Source of the DNA: an uncultured Flavobacteriales bacterium
GTDB lineage: Bacteria > Bacteroidota > Bacteroidia > Flavobacteriales_G > Salibacteraceae
Assembly: GCA_943788725.1 (NCBI GenBank)
Contig: CALSRJ010000001.1
Location: 1-64,000 of the forward strand
Length of the DNA: 64,000 nucleotides
Direction of reading: 5' to 3'
Position numbers and translations under genes: made by a program. Of this stretch, positions 35,238 to 44,807 are shown piece by piece. The stretch's first letter is position 1. Each line of letters opens with the position of its first letter. The notes under the pieces were generated by a model. It made no database searches, was not told where the DNA came from, and saw nothing but the letters and a program-made list of their open reading frames with translations.

Positions 35238-36905
35238 ATGCTCAAGCAACTCGAAATCACAAATTATGCGTTGATCCGTCACACGTCGGTGTCGATGGAA
35301 CACGGCTTTACTGTGATTACGGGAGAAACCGGAGCGGGGAAGTCGATCCTTTTAGAGGCCCTGGGCTTAGTGCTAGGCAGCCGAGCCAACTTCAATGCGA
35401 TCCGCAAAGGAGAGGAGAAGTGCGTGATTGAGGCGACTTTTGAATACAAGAACACATCGCTCGACTCCATCCTGCACCGAGAGACATTGGACGTTTTGTC
35501 GGATGTGATTTTGAGGAGGGAATTGACCTCCTCTGGGAGAAGCAGAGCCTTTGTGAACGACAGCCCTGTAACCATATCCGTGCTGAAGGAGATTTCAGGC
35601 TTGCTGGTGGATATGCATGGGCAACAGGAGAACTTGTCGCTCCAGACTCCCAGTTATCAAGTGCACCAGTTGGATCTTTTCTCACGCAATCAGAAGACGT
35701 TTGAATCATTTGCAGAGGCTTACAAGACGTTTCGTTCCTCAGATAAACAGTTGAGCCAATTGCGCGATGCAGCCGCTCAGGTGCGAAAGGATGAAGACTA
35801 TTTTCAATTCCAATTTGACGAGCTCAATACGGTGGAGCTAGATGCCGAAGCGTTCAACGGACTCGAGAATGAGCTAAGTGCTTTGGAACATGCAGAAGAC
35901 ATCCAACGCTCTCTGGCCATTGTGGATGCTGCATTGGATGGAGGTGGAGACGGCAGCGAATCTGCCTTGAGTGTGCTTCGCAAGGTGGTGAGCGAACTGC
36001 GGACCATCGAGGCTTTCACCGATCAACTCAAGGAATTAAGTGAGCGCATTCGATCTGCTGTGATTGAAATGGAAGACATTCATGGAGAGTGCTCGTGCAT
36101 TGCAAACTCGATAGAATACAATCCTCAACGGCTTGAGGTAGTGCGGGATCAAATCGACCAGATGCAGCGCCTGCTCCACAAGCATGGTGTGCAGTCAGTG
36201 GAAGCATTGATGGAAGTACGAGAGGAGTACCAGATCAAGTTGGATGGTATAGCGTCCTATGAAGATGAATTAGCTGACTTGGAGGAGAAGGTGTCGTCTG
36301 CTGCACGTATTCTGGACGAGCGCGCCAAGGCATTGAGTGAATCTAGAAAGAGTGCGGTTGACCTCTATGTTAAGCGCCTGATGGAGCAAGTGCACAAATT
36401 GGGCATGGAAAAGGCCACGATCGACGTGCGGTTAGTTCCTTTGGAGACGACGGGTCAGCTCGGGAATGAAACGGTCGAAATGTGGTTTGATGCTAATGGC
36501 AACAAGCACCTTGTTCCGCTGAAGGAAAGCGCTTCAGGAGGCGAAGTGTCTCGATTGATGCTGGCATTAAAGAGCATATTGGCAGAGAACGATCGCACGC
36601 CGACTTTGATTTTTGATGAGATTGATACGGGAGTGAGTGGCGAGATTGCAAAGCAGATTGGCGTATTGATGCGTTCCATCGGTGCGCATACGCAAATCAT
36701 AGCTGTAACGCACCTTCCCGGCGTAGCTGCCAAAGGGGAACACCACCTCCAGATTGCCAAAAGGGAAGAAGAAGGACATGTTTTGTCGGGGCTTCGAGTA
36801 TTGGGGAAAACCGAGCGCATTCAGGAGATCGCAGGCATGTTTTCAGGCAATGCATTGAATCAAGCATCCCTAGAAAGTGCCAGAAACTTACTCGAAGAGA
36901 AATGA
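35238..36905 (+). CDS. recN: DNA repair ATPase RecN
   Basis: 555 residues, an SMC-like protein that acts early at DNA double-strand breaks. The N-terminal head has MLKQLEITNYALI and Walker A GETGAGKS (about 31-38). Two long coiled-coil arms (about 150-370) follow. The C-terminal head has the ABC-type signature SASGGEVSRLMLALK, Walker B TLIFDEIDTGVSG and the switch His in AVTHLPGVAAKG. Length is normal. fabI starts 49 bases after its stop. Confidence 0.96.
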   Translation: MLKQLEITNYALIRHTSVSMEHGFTVITGETGAGKSILLEALGLVLGSRANFNAIRKGEEKCVIEATFEYKNTSLDSILHRETLDVLSDVILRRELTSSGRSRAFVNDSPVTISVLKEISGLLVDMHGQQENLSLQTPSYQVHQLDLFSRNQKTFESFAEAYKTFRSSDKQLSQLRDAAAQVRKDEDYFQFQFDELNTVELDAEAFNGLENELSALEHAEDIQRSLAIVDAALDGGGDGSESALSVLRKVVSELRTIEAFTDQLKELSERIRSAVIEMEDIHGECSCIANSIEYNPQRLEVVRDQIDQMQRLLHKHGVQSVEALMEVREEYQIKLDGIASYEDELADLEEKVSSAARILDERAKALSESRKSAVDLYVKRLMEQVHKLGMEKATIDVRLVPLETTGQLGNETVEMWFDANGNKHLVPLKESASGGEVSRLMLALKSILAENDRTPTLIFDEIDTGVSGEIAKQIGVLMRSIGAHTQIIAVTHLPGVAAKGEHHLQIAKREEEGHVLSGLRVLGKTERIQEIAGMFSGNALNQASLESARNLLEEK

Positions 36906-36954
36906 GATCGACGAACAATACTATTTTTATCGCATAACTAATCTACCAAGAGAA

Positions 36955-37758
36955 ATGAGTGACTTACTAAAGAACAAGAAGGGAATCATCTTCGGAGCGC
37001 TGGATGAACGATCCATTGCATGGAAAGTAGCAGAGAAGGTGCATGAGCAGGGAGGATCTTTCATACTTTCCAACGCACCTATCGCGATGCGGATGGGGAA
37101 AATCAATGAGCTTGCTGAAAAATGTGGAACCGAAGTAATTCCGGCCGATGCTACGAGCATGGAAGACCTTGGAAACCTCTTTGATGCGGCCACAGAGAAG
37201 TATGGTAAACTCGATTTCGTTTTGCACTCCATCGGCATGTCGCCGAATGTGAGAAAGGACAAAGCCTATACAGACTTGAACCACGATTGGTTTCAAAAGA
37301 CGTTAGACATATCTGCGCTTTCTTTTCACAAGGTATTACAGACAGCGTACAACAAGGATGCGATGAACGACTGGGGGTCAATCCTAGCATTGAGCTATAT
37401 CGCCGCTCAGGAGGCATATCCATTCTACAGTGATATGGCGGATGCTAAGGCTACGCTTGAGTCGATAGCACGAAGTTTTGGCTATCATTTCGGTGTGAAG
37501 AACAAAGTGCGCGTCAATACCATTTCTCAATCTCCAACCGTTACGGCGGCGGGGAGCGGAATCAGTGGATTTGAGAAGTTCTTCAATTTTGCGGAGGAGA
37601 TGTCGCCATTGGGCAATGCCGATGGTGATTCCTGTGCTGATTACTGCGTGGTTATGTTCAGCGAACTGACCCGATACGTCACGATGCAAAATCTTTTCCA
37701 TGATGGAGGATACAGTACCACTGGTATTACGTCCAAAGTGATGGAGAAATGGAGCTGA
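36955..37758 (+). CDS. fabI: Enoyl-[acyl-carrier-protein] reductase (NADH), FabI type
   Basis: 267 residues. Catalyses the last, reductive step of each fatty-acid elongation cycle. The short-chain dehydrogenase fold starts KGIIFGALDERSIAWKVAEK with the altered glycine-rich loop of FabI. LHSIGMSPN and the catalytic Tyr-x6-Lys in FYSDMADAKATLE are present, as is QSPTVTAAGSGISGF. The longest frame begins inside recN; ATG 36955 is chosen because MSDLLKNKKGIIFG matches the family start. Transcription may continue from recN. A bidirectional terminator follows at 37784. Confidence 0.94.
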   Translation: MSDLLKNKKGIIFGALDERSIAWKVAEKVHEQGGSFILSNAPIAMRMGKINELAEKCGTEVIPADATSMEDLGNLFDAATEKYGKLDFVLHSIGMSPNVRKDKAYTDLNHDWFQKTLDISALSFHKVLQTAYNKDAMNDWGSILALSYIAAQEAYPFYSDMADAKATLESIARSFGYHFGVKNKVRVNTISQSPTVTAAGSGISGFEKFFNFAEEMSPLGNADGDSCADYCVVMFSELTRYVTMQNLFHDGGYSTTGITSKVMEKWS

Positions 37759-37783
37759 TAGATTCTCGTCAATGCAGTCAAAC

Positions 37784-37813
37784 AAAAAAGCCCCGAGTAA
37801 TCGGGGCTTTTTT
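37784..37813. terminator. Bidirectional intrinsic terminator between fabI and hpf
   Basis: AAAAAA-GCCCCGA-GTAA-TCGGGGC-TTTTTT: a perfect 7-bp GC stem extended by A/T pairs, with T runs on both strands. It serves the two convergent genes. Confidence 0.93.
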
Positions 37814-37831
37814 CTTGGTTTTTACCTGCGG

Positions 37832-38134
37832 TTAGCGGTGTGCCCGCTCCAGGTCCTTCTTCTTAAGAAGTTGTTTTCTCACTTTTTCGATGACTTCAAT
37901 CAATGAATGTTCGAAGCTGTCGCTTTGGTGATCAGCATAAACATCTTCACCGGGGATATTTAGCTTCAACTCTACCTTCTTGTTCTCTTTGTGCTCATCG
38001 TATTCCAAGCGGAGGTAGACCTCAGCCCCTATGATCGGGTTGTAATACTTTTCTAGTTTTTGCACTCGCTCTTTTGTCGTCTCCAACAGATCATCCTTGG
38101 CATTGAATCCGACGGTTTGAATATCCCATTTCAT
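37832..38134 (-). CDS. hpf: Ribosome hibernation promoting factor, short form
   Basis: 100 residues of the HPF/RaiA (YfiA) family, which binds the small ribosomal subunit in stationary phase to hold ribosomes inactive. It starts MKWDIQTVGFNAKDDLLETTKERVQKLEKYY, with the characteristic basic C-terminus (EVIEKVRKQLLKKKDLERAHR), and lacks the dimerising C-terminal domain of long HPF. The start ATG 38134 is preferred over an upstream extension of 24 basic residues. It shares the terminator with fabI and lies downstream of the large ABC protein gene on the same strand. Confidence 0.9.
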   Translation of the reverse strand: MKWDIQTVGFNAKDDLLETTKERVQKLEKYYNPIIGAEVYLRLEYDEHKENKKVELKLNIPGEDVYADHQSDSFEHSLIEVIEKVRKQLLKKKDLERAHR

Positions 38135-38209
38135 ATGACTAGATTTTGTACGATGAATATACGCAACTACCCAGGGCGATAGACGCTTTTTAAAGCTCCT
38201 TGACAATTA

Positions 38210-41200
38210 TCAGGATTCCTTTTTCTTGAAGAGGCTGATGTTAGAAAAGATATTGAGCAAACCCTTCAATGCATCGAAATACAAGGTCACCATCAAGAGA
38301 ATGGACATTGCCCAGAGTATCAACACATTCACTTGCATCGTTGGGTAATACTTTCCAAAAATCATCTTCTTTGGAGCATAAAAATGGGCCCGAAGACCAT
38401 CAGGGATGTGGAACACGGGATCGGCTCGTTGAATGAGTGCTCCGTCGTATTCTGTAATCTGATTAAACTCATTTTTATTGGTCACCAGATCAGACAAGCT
38501 TTCGTTCTCGAAGTTGTTCCGAAGTTCATTAAAGGCTGTCTTGTCCTCTTCTGTCTGCTGATGCTCTCGAATGATGCGGTCTTTCTCATCACTGTTGTAG
38601 TTCCATTGCTTCACGTAGTAACGATTGACCGCAGTCAGGTAGGTAGAGAAGTAGTCTAGAAGGTCCTCGTTGAGGCCTTCAAGGGTAAAGTCTTCCACAT
38701 CATCAAATACGAGAACGGAGTCTATTGTAGCTAGAATGTTATTTTCATGTCCTACTTCGTTCCGAATGGTGCGCAAATCATTCTCTATTTCTTCTGGAGG
38801 ATAGCGATCATTGTTTCGGAGGTATTCCTTAAACTTACCCACCTTAGCTTTCAACTCGGGAACCCAAAAGTTCTTTTTGAAGTTGGCATCGCTCATTTGC
38901 TGATCGTAAGAGTAGAAAAGCTTTTCGTAGTCATTCTTGATGAATTGATTGACCGCCAAAGCTTCAAAGGACCATCTGGATGCCATTACTTCACCGATAA
39001 TAGGCACAATGCTTTGAGAAGTGATGACGGGGTTCAGCTTTTCAAACTTCACCAACACACCACTGAACAAGATCTGCGGAATGATCAGGAAAGGGATAAT
39101 GATGTAAATCGTCACGGCCGAGTTAAACGTAGAAGAGATGTTCAATCCCAACATATTCGCAAAACAGGCTGTGGTAAAGAGAATCAACCAATAGTCCCAA
39201 AGCATGCCGTCGATGCCCAAAATCGTGTTTCCGATTAGGATAAAGGTGAACATCTGAATGGCCGAAAGGACAAACATGATGATGACCTTAGAAAGTAAAT
39301 AACTTGCCTTACTCAGGTGAAGGAATGATTCACGCTTACGGATCTTTTGATCTTTAAAGATCTCCTCGGCACTTACAGTAAGCCCAAGGAAGAGGGCGAC
39401 GATTACCGCCATGAACATGTACACGATCAGGTTGTCGTTCTCGTAAAAGATGTATTCCTGAGCTTCTTGCTCTCCGATCATGACATAACGCAAGAAGTAA
39501 CTCAAGATGAAGCCGAGTAACGGAGCCTCCAACAGGTTGATGGCCAGGTATTGCGTATTGGTAATCTTCGAAAGAACGTCTCGTGTTATGAAGACCTTCA
39601 ATTGATTAATGAAGTTAGGCGTCTTGAATTCTACCTCCGGAAGCTCAGGCTTGTCGAAGTTGAGTTCTTCCGTGAATTTAGCATTGTAAATGTCGTTCCA
39701 TTCCTTCGGCGAAGTCTTTCGCATGTCGGTCAGGTTGCCGTATTCATCCACCACCTTTGCTTCGATGATGTTGAAAATCTGCTCAGGGTTTACGTTACCA
39801 CATCTCGCACATTCGCTCTCGCTCTGGTTAATGGCTTGCACTTCCGTCTTGAAGTATACAATCGCGTCGAGTGGATTGCCATAATAGATCGGATAGCCTC
39901 CAGTATCCGTGATCATCAGCATATCGAACATCTTAAAGATCTCCGAAGAAGGCTGGTGAATGACCACGAAGATCAATTTGCCCTTAAGCGCCAATTCTTT
40001 CAGCAGGTCCATGATGTTTTCAGAATCCCGCGAAGACAGACCCGATGTAGGCTCATCCACAAACAAGACCGATGGCTCACGAATTAATTCAAGGCCACAG
40101 TTCAGACGTTTTCGTTGACCTCCAGAAATCTTTTTGTTCATCGGATTACCCACTTGGATATCCTTGATTTCATATAAGCCTAGCGCAGTCAGCGTGTCCT
40201 TCACGCGAATAGCGATGTCTTCGTCGGACATGCCGTCAAAGCAAAGCTTGGCGTTGAGGAAAAGGTTTTGGTAGACCGTAAGCTCTTCGATGAGCAGGTC
40301 ATCTTGAGAGATGTACCCAATCATACCGCTCACTTCATCCTCTTCATGATGAATGTCGTATCCATTCACCGTCACCTTACCGGAGTAGGGGACGTAGTTT
40401 CCATTGAGGATGTTGAGCAGCGTAGATTTTCCAGAACCACTGGCACCCATGATGCCGATCAGCTTTCCAGATTCTTCTGAGAAATTCAGCGGGTGGAGAC
40501 CGATTTTACCGCCCTTGAATCGGTAGGTAATCTCGTCTGCCGTGAAGATGATTCTGTTTTCGCTTTTATCGCTCAAGAAACGACTGATGATGTCGCTGTA
40601 GTAAATCGGGCTCACCTTTGAACTGCGAATGGATGAACCTTGGGTAAGGATGTACACGCGCTCTGGATCAATGATCTGTCCGTTCAGTAGCAATTCATCG
40701 TCGCCGAAGAACTTAAGGGCGTACATGCCCACACTTTCAATGGAAAGTACCATGAGGCTTCCAGAAAGTGTATCGTGGCGTATGTGTCGGTTTTTTTCTC
40801 TTCCAACCAAGGTTTCGGCCGAATTGATCAGAAGTAGTTTCTCAGAATCGTCGGTGGTTTCTTCGCTGCAGATGACAAAGCGTTTGATGTCTGCCAACTC
40901 CTCATTTGGAATGTTGAAAACATCCGATACCGTATCAACAAATTCATGCTCTTGCTCGGTGGCTTCCTTCTCTGAGTTGATGTATTCGATCAATCGAAGG
41001 AGTACAAAGATTTTTTGACGCTGCTCGAGTTCTCCGTTGATCTGAGTACAGATCTTCAGCACCTTCACTGAGTTCAGGGAGGTCTTTTTGCGCTTGCCTT
41101 CTTTCTTGGCGGATACCTTATGGTGAACCTCAAGGTATTCATCGTAGTGCTTTAGGTAAGCATCTACCTGGTCTTGCGACAGGCGCTGTTTCAGGAAGTG

Positions 41201-41293
41201 CTCGACTACGATCCGGCTCTTGTTGTTCAGGTCGTCGACGTCAGCTATGATTGCAAAAAGCTGCATCAACGCTTTCAGAAGCTTCTCACTCAT
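38210..41293 (-). CDS. Large ABCG-type ABC transporter with TerB-like and FHA-like N-terminus
   Basis: 1027 residues. Residues 1-140 are helical and TerB-like (LMQLFAIIADVDDLNNKSR...). About 150-240 looks like a beta-rich FHA-type domain (LLINSAETLVGREKNRHIRHDTLSG). The ABC ATPase has Walker A GASGSGKST (283-291), signature SGGQRKRL and Walker B VLFVDEPTSGL (409-419). The C-terminal half holds an ABC-2-type permease of about six helices, interrupted by a long soluble insertion (about 780-900), and a final helix. Half-transporter ABCG proteins usually dimerise and export lipids or drugs; the cargo here is unknown. The TerB and FHA additions suggest regulation by metal or phosphorylation, which is inference. 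hpf lies downstream. Confidence 0.8.
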   Translation of the reverse strand: MSEKLLKALMQLFAIIADVDDLNNKSRIVVEHFLKQRLSQDQVDAYLKHYDEYLEVHHKVSAKKEGKRKKTSLNSVKVLKICTQINGELEQRQKIFVLLRLIEYINSEKEATEQEHEFVDTVSDVFNIPNEELADIKRFVICSEETTDDSEKLLLINSAETLVGREKNRHIRHDTLSGSLMVLSIESVGMYALKFFGDDELLLNGQIIDPERVYILTQGSSIRSSKVSPIYYSDIISRFLSDKSENRIIFTADEITYRFKGGKIGLHPLNFSEESGKLIGIMGASGSGKSTLLNILNGNYVPYSGKVTVNGYDIHHEEDEVSGMIGYISQDDLLIEELTVYQNLFLNAKLCFDGMSDEDIAIRVKDTLTALGLYEIKDIQVGNPMNKKISGGQRKRLNCGLELIREPSVLFVDEPTSGLSSRDSENIMDLLKELALKGKLIFVVIHQPSSEIFKMFDMLMITDTGGYPIYYGNPLDAIVYFKTEVQAINQSESECARCGNVNPEQIFNIIEAKVVDEYGNLTDMRKTSPKEWNDIYNAKFTEELNFDKPELPEVEFKTPNFINQLKVFITRDVLSKITNTQYLAINLLEAPLLGFILSYFLRYVMIGEQEAQEYIFYENDNLIVYMFMAVIVALFLGLTVSAEEIFKDQKIRKRESFLHLSKASYLLSKVIIMFVLSAIQMFTFILIGNTILGIDGMLWDYWLILFTTACFANMLGLNISSTFNSAVTIYIIIPFLIIPQILFSGVLVKFEKLNPVITSQSIVPIIGEVMASRWSFEALAVNQFIKNDYEKLFYSYDQQMSDANFKKNFWVPELKAKVGKFKEYLRNNDRYPPEEIENDLRTIRNEVGHENNILATIDSVLVFDDVEDFTLEGLNEDLLDYFSTYLTAVNRYYVKQWNYNSDEKDRIIREHQQTEEDKTAFNELRNNFENESLSDLVTNKNEFNQITEYDGALIQRADPVFHIPDGLRAHFYAPKKMIFGKYYPTMQVNVLILWAMSILLMVTLYFDALKGLLNIFSNISLFKKKES

Positions 41294-41474
41294 CTATCTT
41301 GAATTCGTCTCTAGGCTAGTCAGGGCTAGTCTTGGGTTGGCTGTCAAAAATAGCCAAGTGGGAGGAATGACAATGGACGGAGCCTAAAAAGAACCGAATC
41401 TCTTTCAACAGGGGTAGTGGAGAAGTAACCAATTGAAAGACATTTGGTTAGAAGAGAGGAGTACGCGAATGGCG

Positions 41475-42143
41475 CTATATGTACTTCTTTGCCTCTCTTA
41501 AACTCACTGATTTGAGACTGTATGAATCGACAAATGAACGCACGAATGCCGCATCGGTTTTTGAAACTTGACGCAAGGCCCACCCGATTGCTTTTTGCAG
41601 AAAGAATTCTTTTGAATCGAGATGAGGAATGATCAAGGTGGTGAGTAGCTGCTTGTCGACCTTGTCCTTGTACTTTAATTGAAACAGGATGGAAGAACGA
41701 ATTAACCAGAGGTTTTCAGAGGCGTTCCATCGCTTAACTGTAGGCGCAGTGTATTGAGGGAAGTGCTGAAAATATTGACCGGAAAGGGAAGCAGCGATGT
41801 AATCAACTGTATCCCACCAGGATCGCTCTGTAATCATCCATTCAATCAGTGCGATGGCGTGTTCGCGTCGATACCATTTCTTGCGATCCATGCACTCCAT
41901 TGCTACATATTGCATTTCGCGGTGTGGATCTAACCAACACCTGTGAAGCTCCGCCTCGAATGTCTCATCGTTGGGTAGACCCAGGTCATGGAACACCTCT
42001 TTTTAAATGGATTTCCGTTCAGGAGAAGGAACGCCATAAAATGTAAACCGACCCTTCATATACGCCTCCATAGCTGCAGCTCTATCATTGTCCGATTGTT
42101 CTAATAGTCGGACTGAAAGGGCGTCGTGGAGGCTTGGACTCAT
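41475..42143 (-). pseudogene. AlkD-like DNA alkylation repair protein with internal stop
   Basis: AlkD-family proteins are HEAT-repeat DNA glycosylases that remove alkylated bases. The reading frame from ATG 42143 (MSPSLHDALSVRLLEQSDND ... VPSPERKSI) is interrupted by TAA at 42003-42005 and continues in the same frame (KEVFHDLGLPNDETFEAE ... SVSLREAKKYI), together about 222 residues, normal for the family. The downstream part keeps HEAT-like helices, including WWDTVDYIA and RSSILFQLKYK. Changing the single stop (for example CAA to TAA) would restore a complete gene. A GTG at 41996 could start a truncated form without the N-terminal helices. The 5' end overlaps the end of the secreted-protein gene upstream by 4 bases. 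Confidence 0.75.
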
Positions 42144-43846
42144 TCTTTGATAAACGAGGTGCTTGTGCGATTCCCAGCCGCGTCCATGATCTCTAGCAGG
42201 TGTACACCCGGTGCCAACTTTCGAACGTCTATTACAACTTCGCTTTCCGAAGAAAACTGGCTGAAGACAAGTCGTCCCGTGGCGTCGTATACCTTGAAGT
42301 TTAATTGGGCTTGAGTTGATTGCTGGATGTGCAAAACATCCGTCGTCGGATTCGGATAAATGTGCAAGCCTGCAAGGTTGAGGTGCTCGACACCTACGCA
42401 AACCGTCACAACAACCGTATCATATCCGGTACAGCCTTCTTCCGAGGTTACTCCCAGCCAATAGTTACCAGCGCTGGTCACGGCGATCAAGGAGCTGGTG
42501 CTTCCTGTAGACCATTCGTAAAATGCGCCCTCAATATTGCTTTGAAGAATGAGTTCTTCACCTGGACAGTATTCTGTGTCCTCACCGAGGTCAACCACGG
42601 GGATATCCCAAACTACTACTTCAAAGCTTTCTGATTGCGCACAGTTGTTTAAATCGGTAACCGTAAGTGTCACGGAAGTGCTATCCGTAAAAATAACCGA
42701 CGAAGTAGTGCTTCCATCAGACCAGCTATAGGTGCTGTAGGAAACAGTCGTAGAGACCTCGTTTTCACCGCACTTGTCTACTTCATCTGTAAACACCAGT
42801 GGTGATATGGTGTAGGTGTTCACGATGATGGTGTCGGCGCCGGTGCATTCGCCTGCTGCGTTTGCATGCAACCAATAGGTGCCTGCATTGGTGACCGTGA
42901 TACTCGATGTTGTATCTCCTGTTGACCAAAAATGATTGACATAATTCCCACCCGATGGGATGACCGTAGCAGCTCCTGGGCAAATCAAGATGTCTTCGCC
43001 TAAGTCCACATCGGTAATGGGAAGAATAGCAATAATAGAGATGGTGTCAGATCCTGTACAACCTTGATTGGATGTGCCCTCCACCCAGTGCGTGCCCGCG
43101 GTGTTGAAAGCGTTGCTGTTGGATGTAGATCCATCAGACCATAGAATGTTATTGAGGTTGCCAGCAACGGAAAGTTGCAACTCAGTTCCATCACAAATGG
43201 AGGTGTCATTGCCCAAATCGATCTCCGGAGCTGCGTACACTTGGATGAGGTGCTCGGTAGTGTCGTTGCACGTATCAGCAAAAGCTACCAAAGTCAGGGG
43301 TATTGAACCGGCAGAGTCGAATGTGAAGACGGGGGAGAAGGAAGTGTCTATCAATTCCCAGTTTTGATACCACTTGAGGCTGTCTTGTCCAGTACTTGTG
43401 TTGGTTACAGTAATGCTTTCACCTACACAAACAGTATCCTCAGACGGTGTGAAAGCCGCGATGGCACCGCAGCATTGACCTACGCTGATGCTCGTTACAG
43501 CGCCGGTTGAGCTTAGCGTGCTGTTTAGGTAGGCAGTGGCCTGCACCGTCACCGCACCCGGAGCGAGCTGTCCGAGATTGACGTTTACGGTAACATACTG
43601 TAAAGCTGGCAAACAAATGAAACCTACCGTGTAATCTAGTTGCACCGTGTAAGCACTTCCACTCTGTGTTATGGTTGCACCTGTGTAGCTATAGTTGGCG
43701 CAATAGAGTAGCAGGTTAACGGAGATGTACGTATCAGAACAATTGTTGGGATTGGTGGTTGTGACATTCGTGGTTCCAATCAGTGCTTGCCCGGAGACGG
43801 AGGCGCTGAAAACGGTCAAAAAGAGTAACGTGGCAAGCTTTTTCAT
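42140..43846 (-). CDS. Secreted Ig/PKD-repeat protein with T9SS type A sorting domain
   Basis: 568 residues. Signal peptide MKKLATLLFLTVFSASVSGQ. An N-terminal beta domain (25-125) is followed by about five Ig-like repeats with a recurring WSTGDTTSSI/WSDGSTSNS core and paired Cys residues (SICDGTELQLSVAG, ILICPGAATVIPSG, KCGENEVSTTVS, YCPGEELILQSN). The C-terminal 75 residues are a type A sorting domain (LHIYPNPTTDVLHIQQ ... GRLVFSQF ... LAPGVHLLEIMD). It should be exported by the type IX system and attached to or released from the cell surface; likely adhesive. The stop overlaps the start of the broken alkD frame. Confidence 0.88.
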   Translation of the reverse strand: MKKLATLLFLTVFSASVSGQALIGTTNVTTTNPNNCSDTYISVNLLLYCANYSYTGATITQSGSAYTVQLDYTVGFICLPALQYVTVNVNLGQLAPGAVTVQATAYLNSTLSSTGAVTSISVGQCCGAIAAFTPSEDTVCVGESITVTNTSTGQDSLKWYQNWELIDTSFSPVFTFDSAGSIPLTLVAFADTCNDTTEHLIQVYAAPEIDLGNDTSICDGTELQLSVAGNLNNILWSDGSTSNSNAFNTAGTHWVEGTSNQGCTGSDTISIIAILPITDVDLGEDILICPGAATVIPSGGNYVNHFWSTGDTTSSITVTNAGTYWLHANAAGECTGADTIIVNTYTISPLVFTDEVDKCGENEVSTTVSYSTYSWSDGSTTSSVIFTDSTSVTLTVTDLNNCAQSESFEVVVWDIPVVDLGEDTEYCPGEELILQSNIEGAFYEWSTGSTSSLIAVTSAGNYWLGVTSEEGCTGYDTVVVTVCVGVEHLNLAGLHIYPNPTTDVLHIQQSTQAQLNFKVYDATGRLVFSQFSSESEVVIDVRKLAPGVHLLEIMDAAGNRTSTSFIKE

Positions 43847-43867
43847 ACTGGATTTTTAATCAAGGTG

Positions 43868-43875
43868 CAAAGGTA
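43868..43875 (-). promoter_or_regulatory. -7 box of the type A secreted protein gene
   Basis: TACCTTTG on the minus strand matches TAnnTTTG, 21 bases before the ATG at 43846. No TTG at -33 spacing. Confidence 0.5.
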
Positions 43876-43959
43876 CTTTTCATCCTTATATTACTAAGGA
43901 TTAATCAGAATGGATTGCATTATAAAACTAGAATGTCTCTCAATCATTATTTTCGCACC

Positions 43960-44520
43960 ATGCAAACGAACAAGCGCATCCTGATCGTAAGTGCCATCAT
44001 TATCGGCGCTGCTTTGACTCGACTGATTCCTCACCCCATGAATTTCGCTCCATTGGGGGCCATGGCGTTGTTTGGCTCGGCCTATCTGAGTAGGAATGGT
44101 GTAGGTCTTTTTGCCACCATGATGGCCTGGTTCATCAGCGACCTTCTCCTGAATAACTTTGTCTACGCGACTTCCGGGTTTACACTCTTCACCCAGGGTT
44201 CCTTTTTCATCTATGGCAGCATCGTGCTCATCTATTTCTTAGGCAAAGGACTGCTTAAGGAGGTGACCATGCCTAAAATGCTGGCTGGAAGCTTAGGTGC
44301 TTCTGTCATTTTCTTCGTCTTAAGCAACCTTGGCGTTTGGCTTAGTGGACAAGGATACCCTTTGACGATGGGAGGCTTGGTAGCCTGCTACACCATGGCG
44401 CTTCCTTTCTTTCAAAACACCTTGATTGGCGATTTATTTTACGCCCTGGTCCTCTTCCTCATTTATGAACGATACCTCAAATCGATGATGGTTCCCGATA
44501 AGCTTCGGAGGGACCGCTAG
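43960..44520 (+). CDS. DUF6580-like integral membrane protein
   Basis: 186 residues with about five hydrophobic helices. The pattern (RLIPHPMNFAPLGAMALFGSAYL, MAWFISDLLLNNF, FFQNTLIGDLFYALVLFLIYERYL) fits the DUF6580 family and broadly resembles S-components of ECF vitamin transporters, where a small membrane protein binds the substrate. No partner ATPase is nearby and the substrate is unknown. The start at 43960 (MQTNKRILIVSAI) is preferred; ATGs at 43915 and 43936 give 8-15 more residues. It is divergent from the secreted-protein gene. Confidence 0.7.
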   Translation: MQTNKRILIVSAIIIGAALTRLIPHPMNFAPLGAMALFGSAYLSRNGVGLFATMMAWFISDLLLNNFVYATSGFTLFTQGSFFIYGSIVLIYFLGKGLLKEVTMPKMLAGSLGASVIFFVLSNLGVWLSGQGYPLTMGGLVACYTMALPFFQNTLIGDLFYALVLFLIYERYLKSMMVPDKLRRDR

Positions 44521-44669
44521 AGAAGGGAATGAGGAGCGTATCCTCATTTTTTTTGCAAATTATTTTCTAACAATGCATGCGTCAATTTACTTTTTGACTA
44601 ACTATGTATTGACCACTGTGCCAGTGGATTGAACTATTCATATTTCGTGTAACCAATTCTTATTGAGAG

Positions 44670-44804
44670 ATGAGAAAGGAAAGGTCTCGGGAACGCAGCC
44701 GAAGCAGTTTTGATCGTGAGGTTAAGATCAAAAAGGTGGATTCCCACAAGCAGTTGAGCAAGGACTGGAAAAGGTTCTTGGATACGGAAGATTTTGACGA
44801 TTAA
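44670..44804 (+). CDS. Small highly charged protein, 44 residues
   Basis: ATG 44670 to TAA 44802-44804. It encodes MRKERSRERSRSSFDREVKI followed by KKVDSHKQLSKDWKRFLDTE and DFDD: a basic Arg/Ser-rich start, a lysine-rich middle and an acidic end. It is preceded by a GAGAG-like stretch 3-8 bases before the ATG and followed within 4 bases by a strong terminator, as expected for a real gene. I recall similar tiny proteins in Bacteroidetes, but the function is unknown; nucleic-acid or ribosome binding is only a guess from charge. Other frames of the gap 44521-44669 hold nothing. Confidence 0.6.
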   Translation: MRKERSRERSRSSFDREVKIKKVDSHKQLSKDWKRFLDTEDFDD

Positions 44805-44807
44805 ATC

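Noticed and set aside
42003-42401. Separate 132-residue gene
   Set aside because: Most of it is antisense to the conserved C-terminal domain of the secreted protein; only the last 46 codons are AlkD-like.
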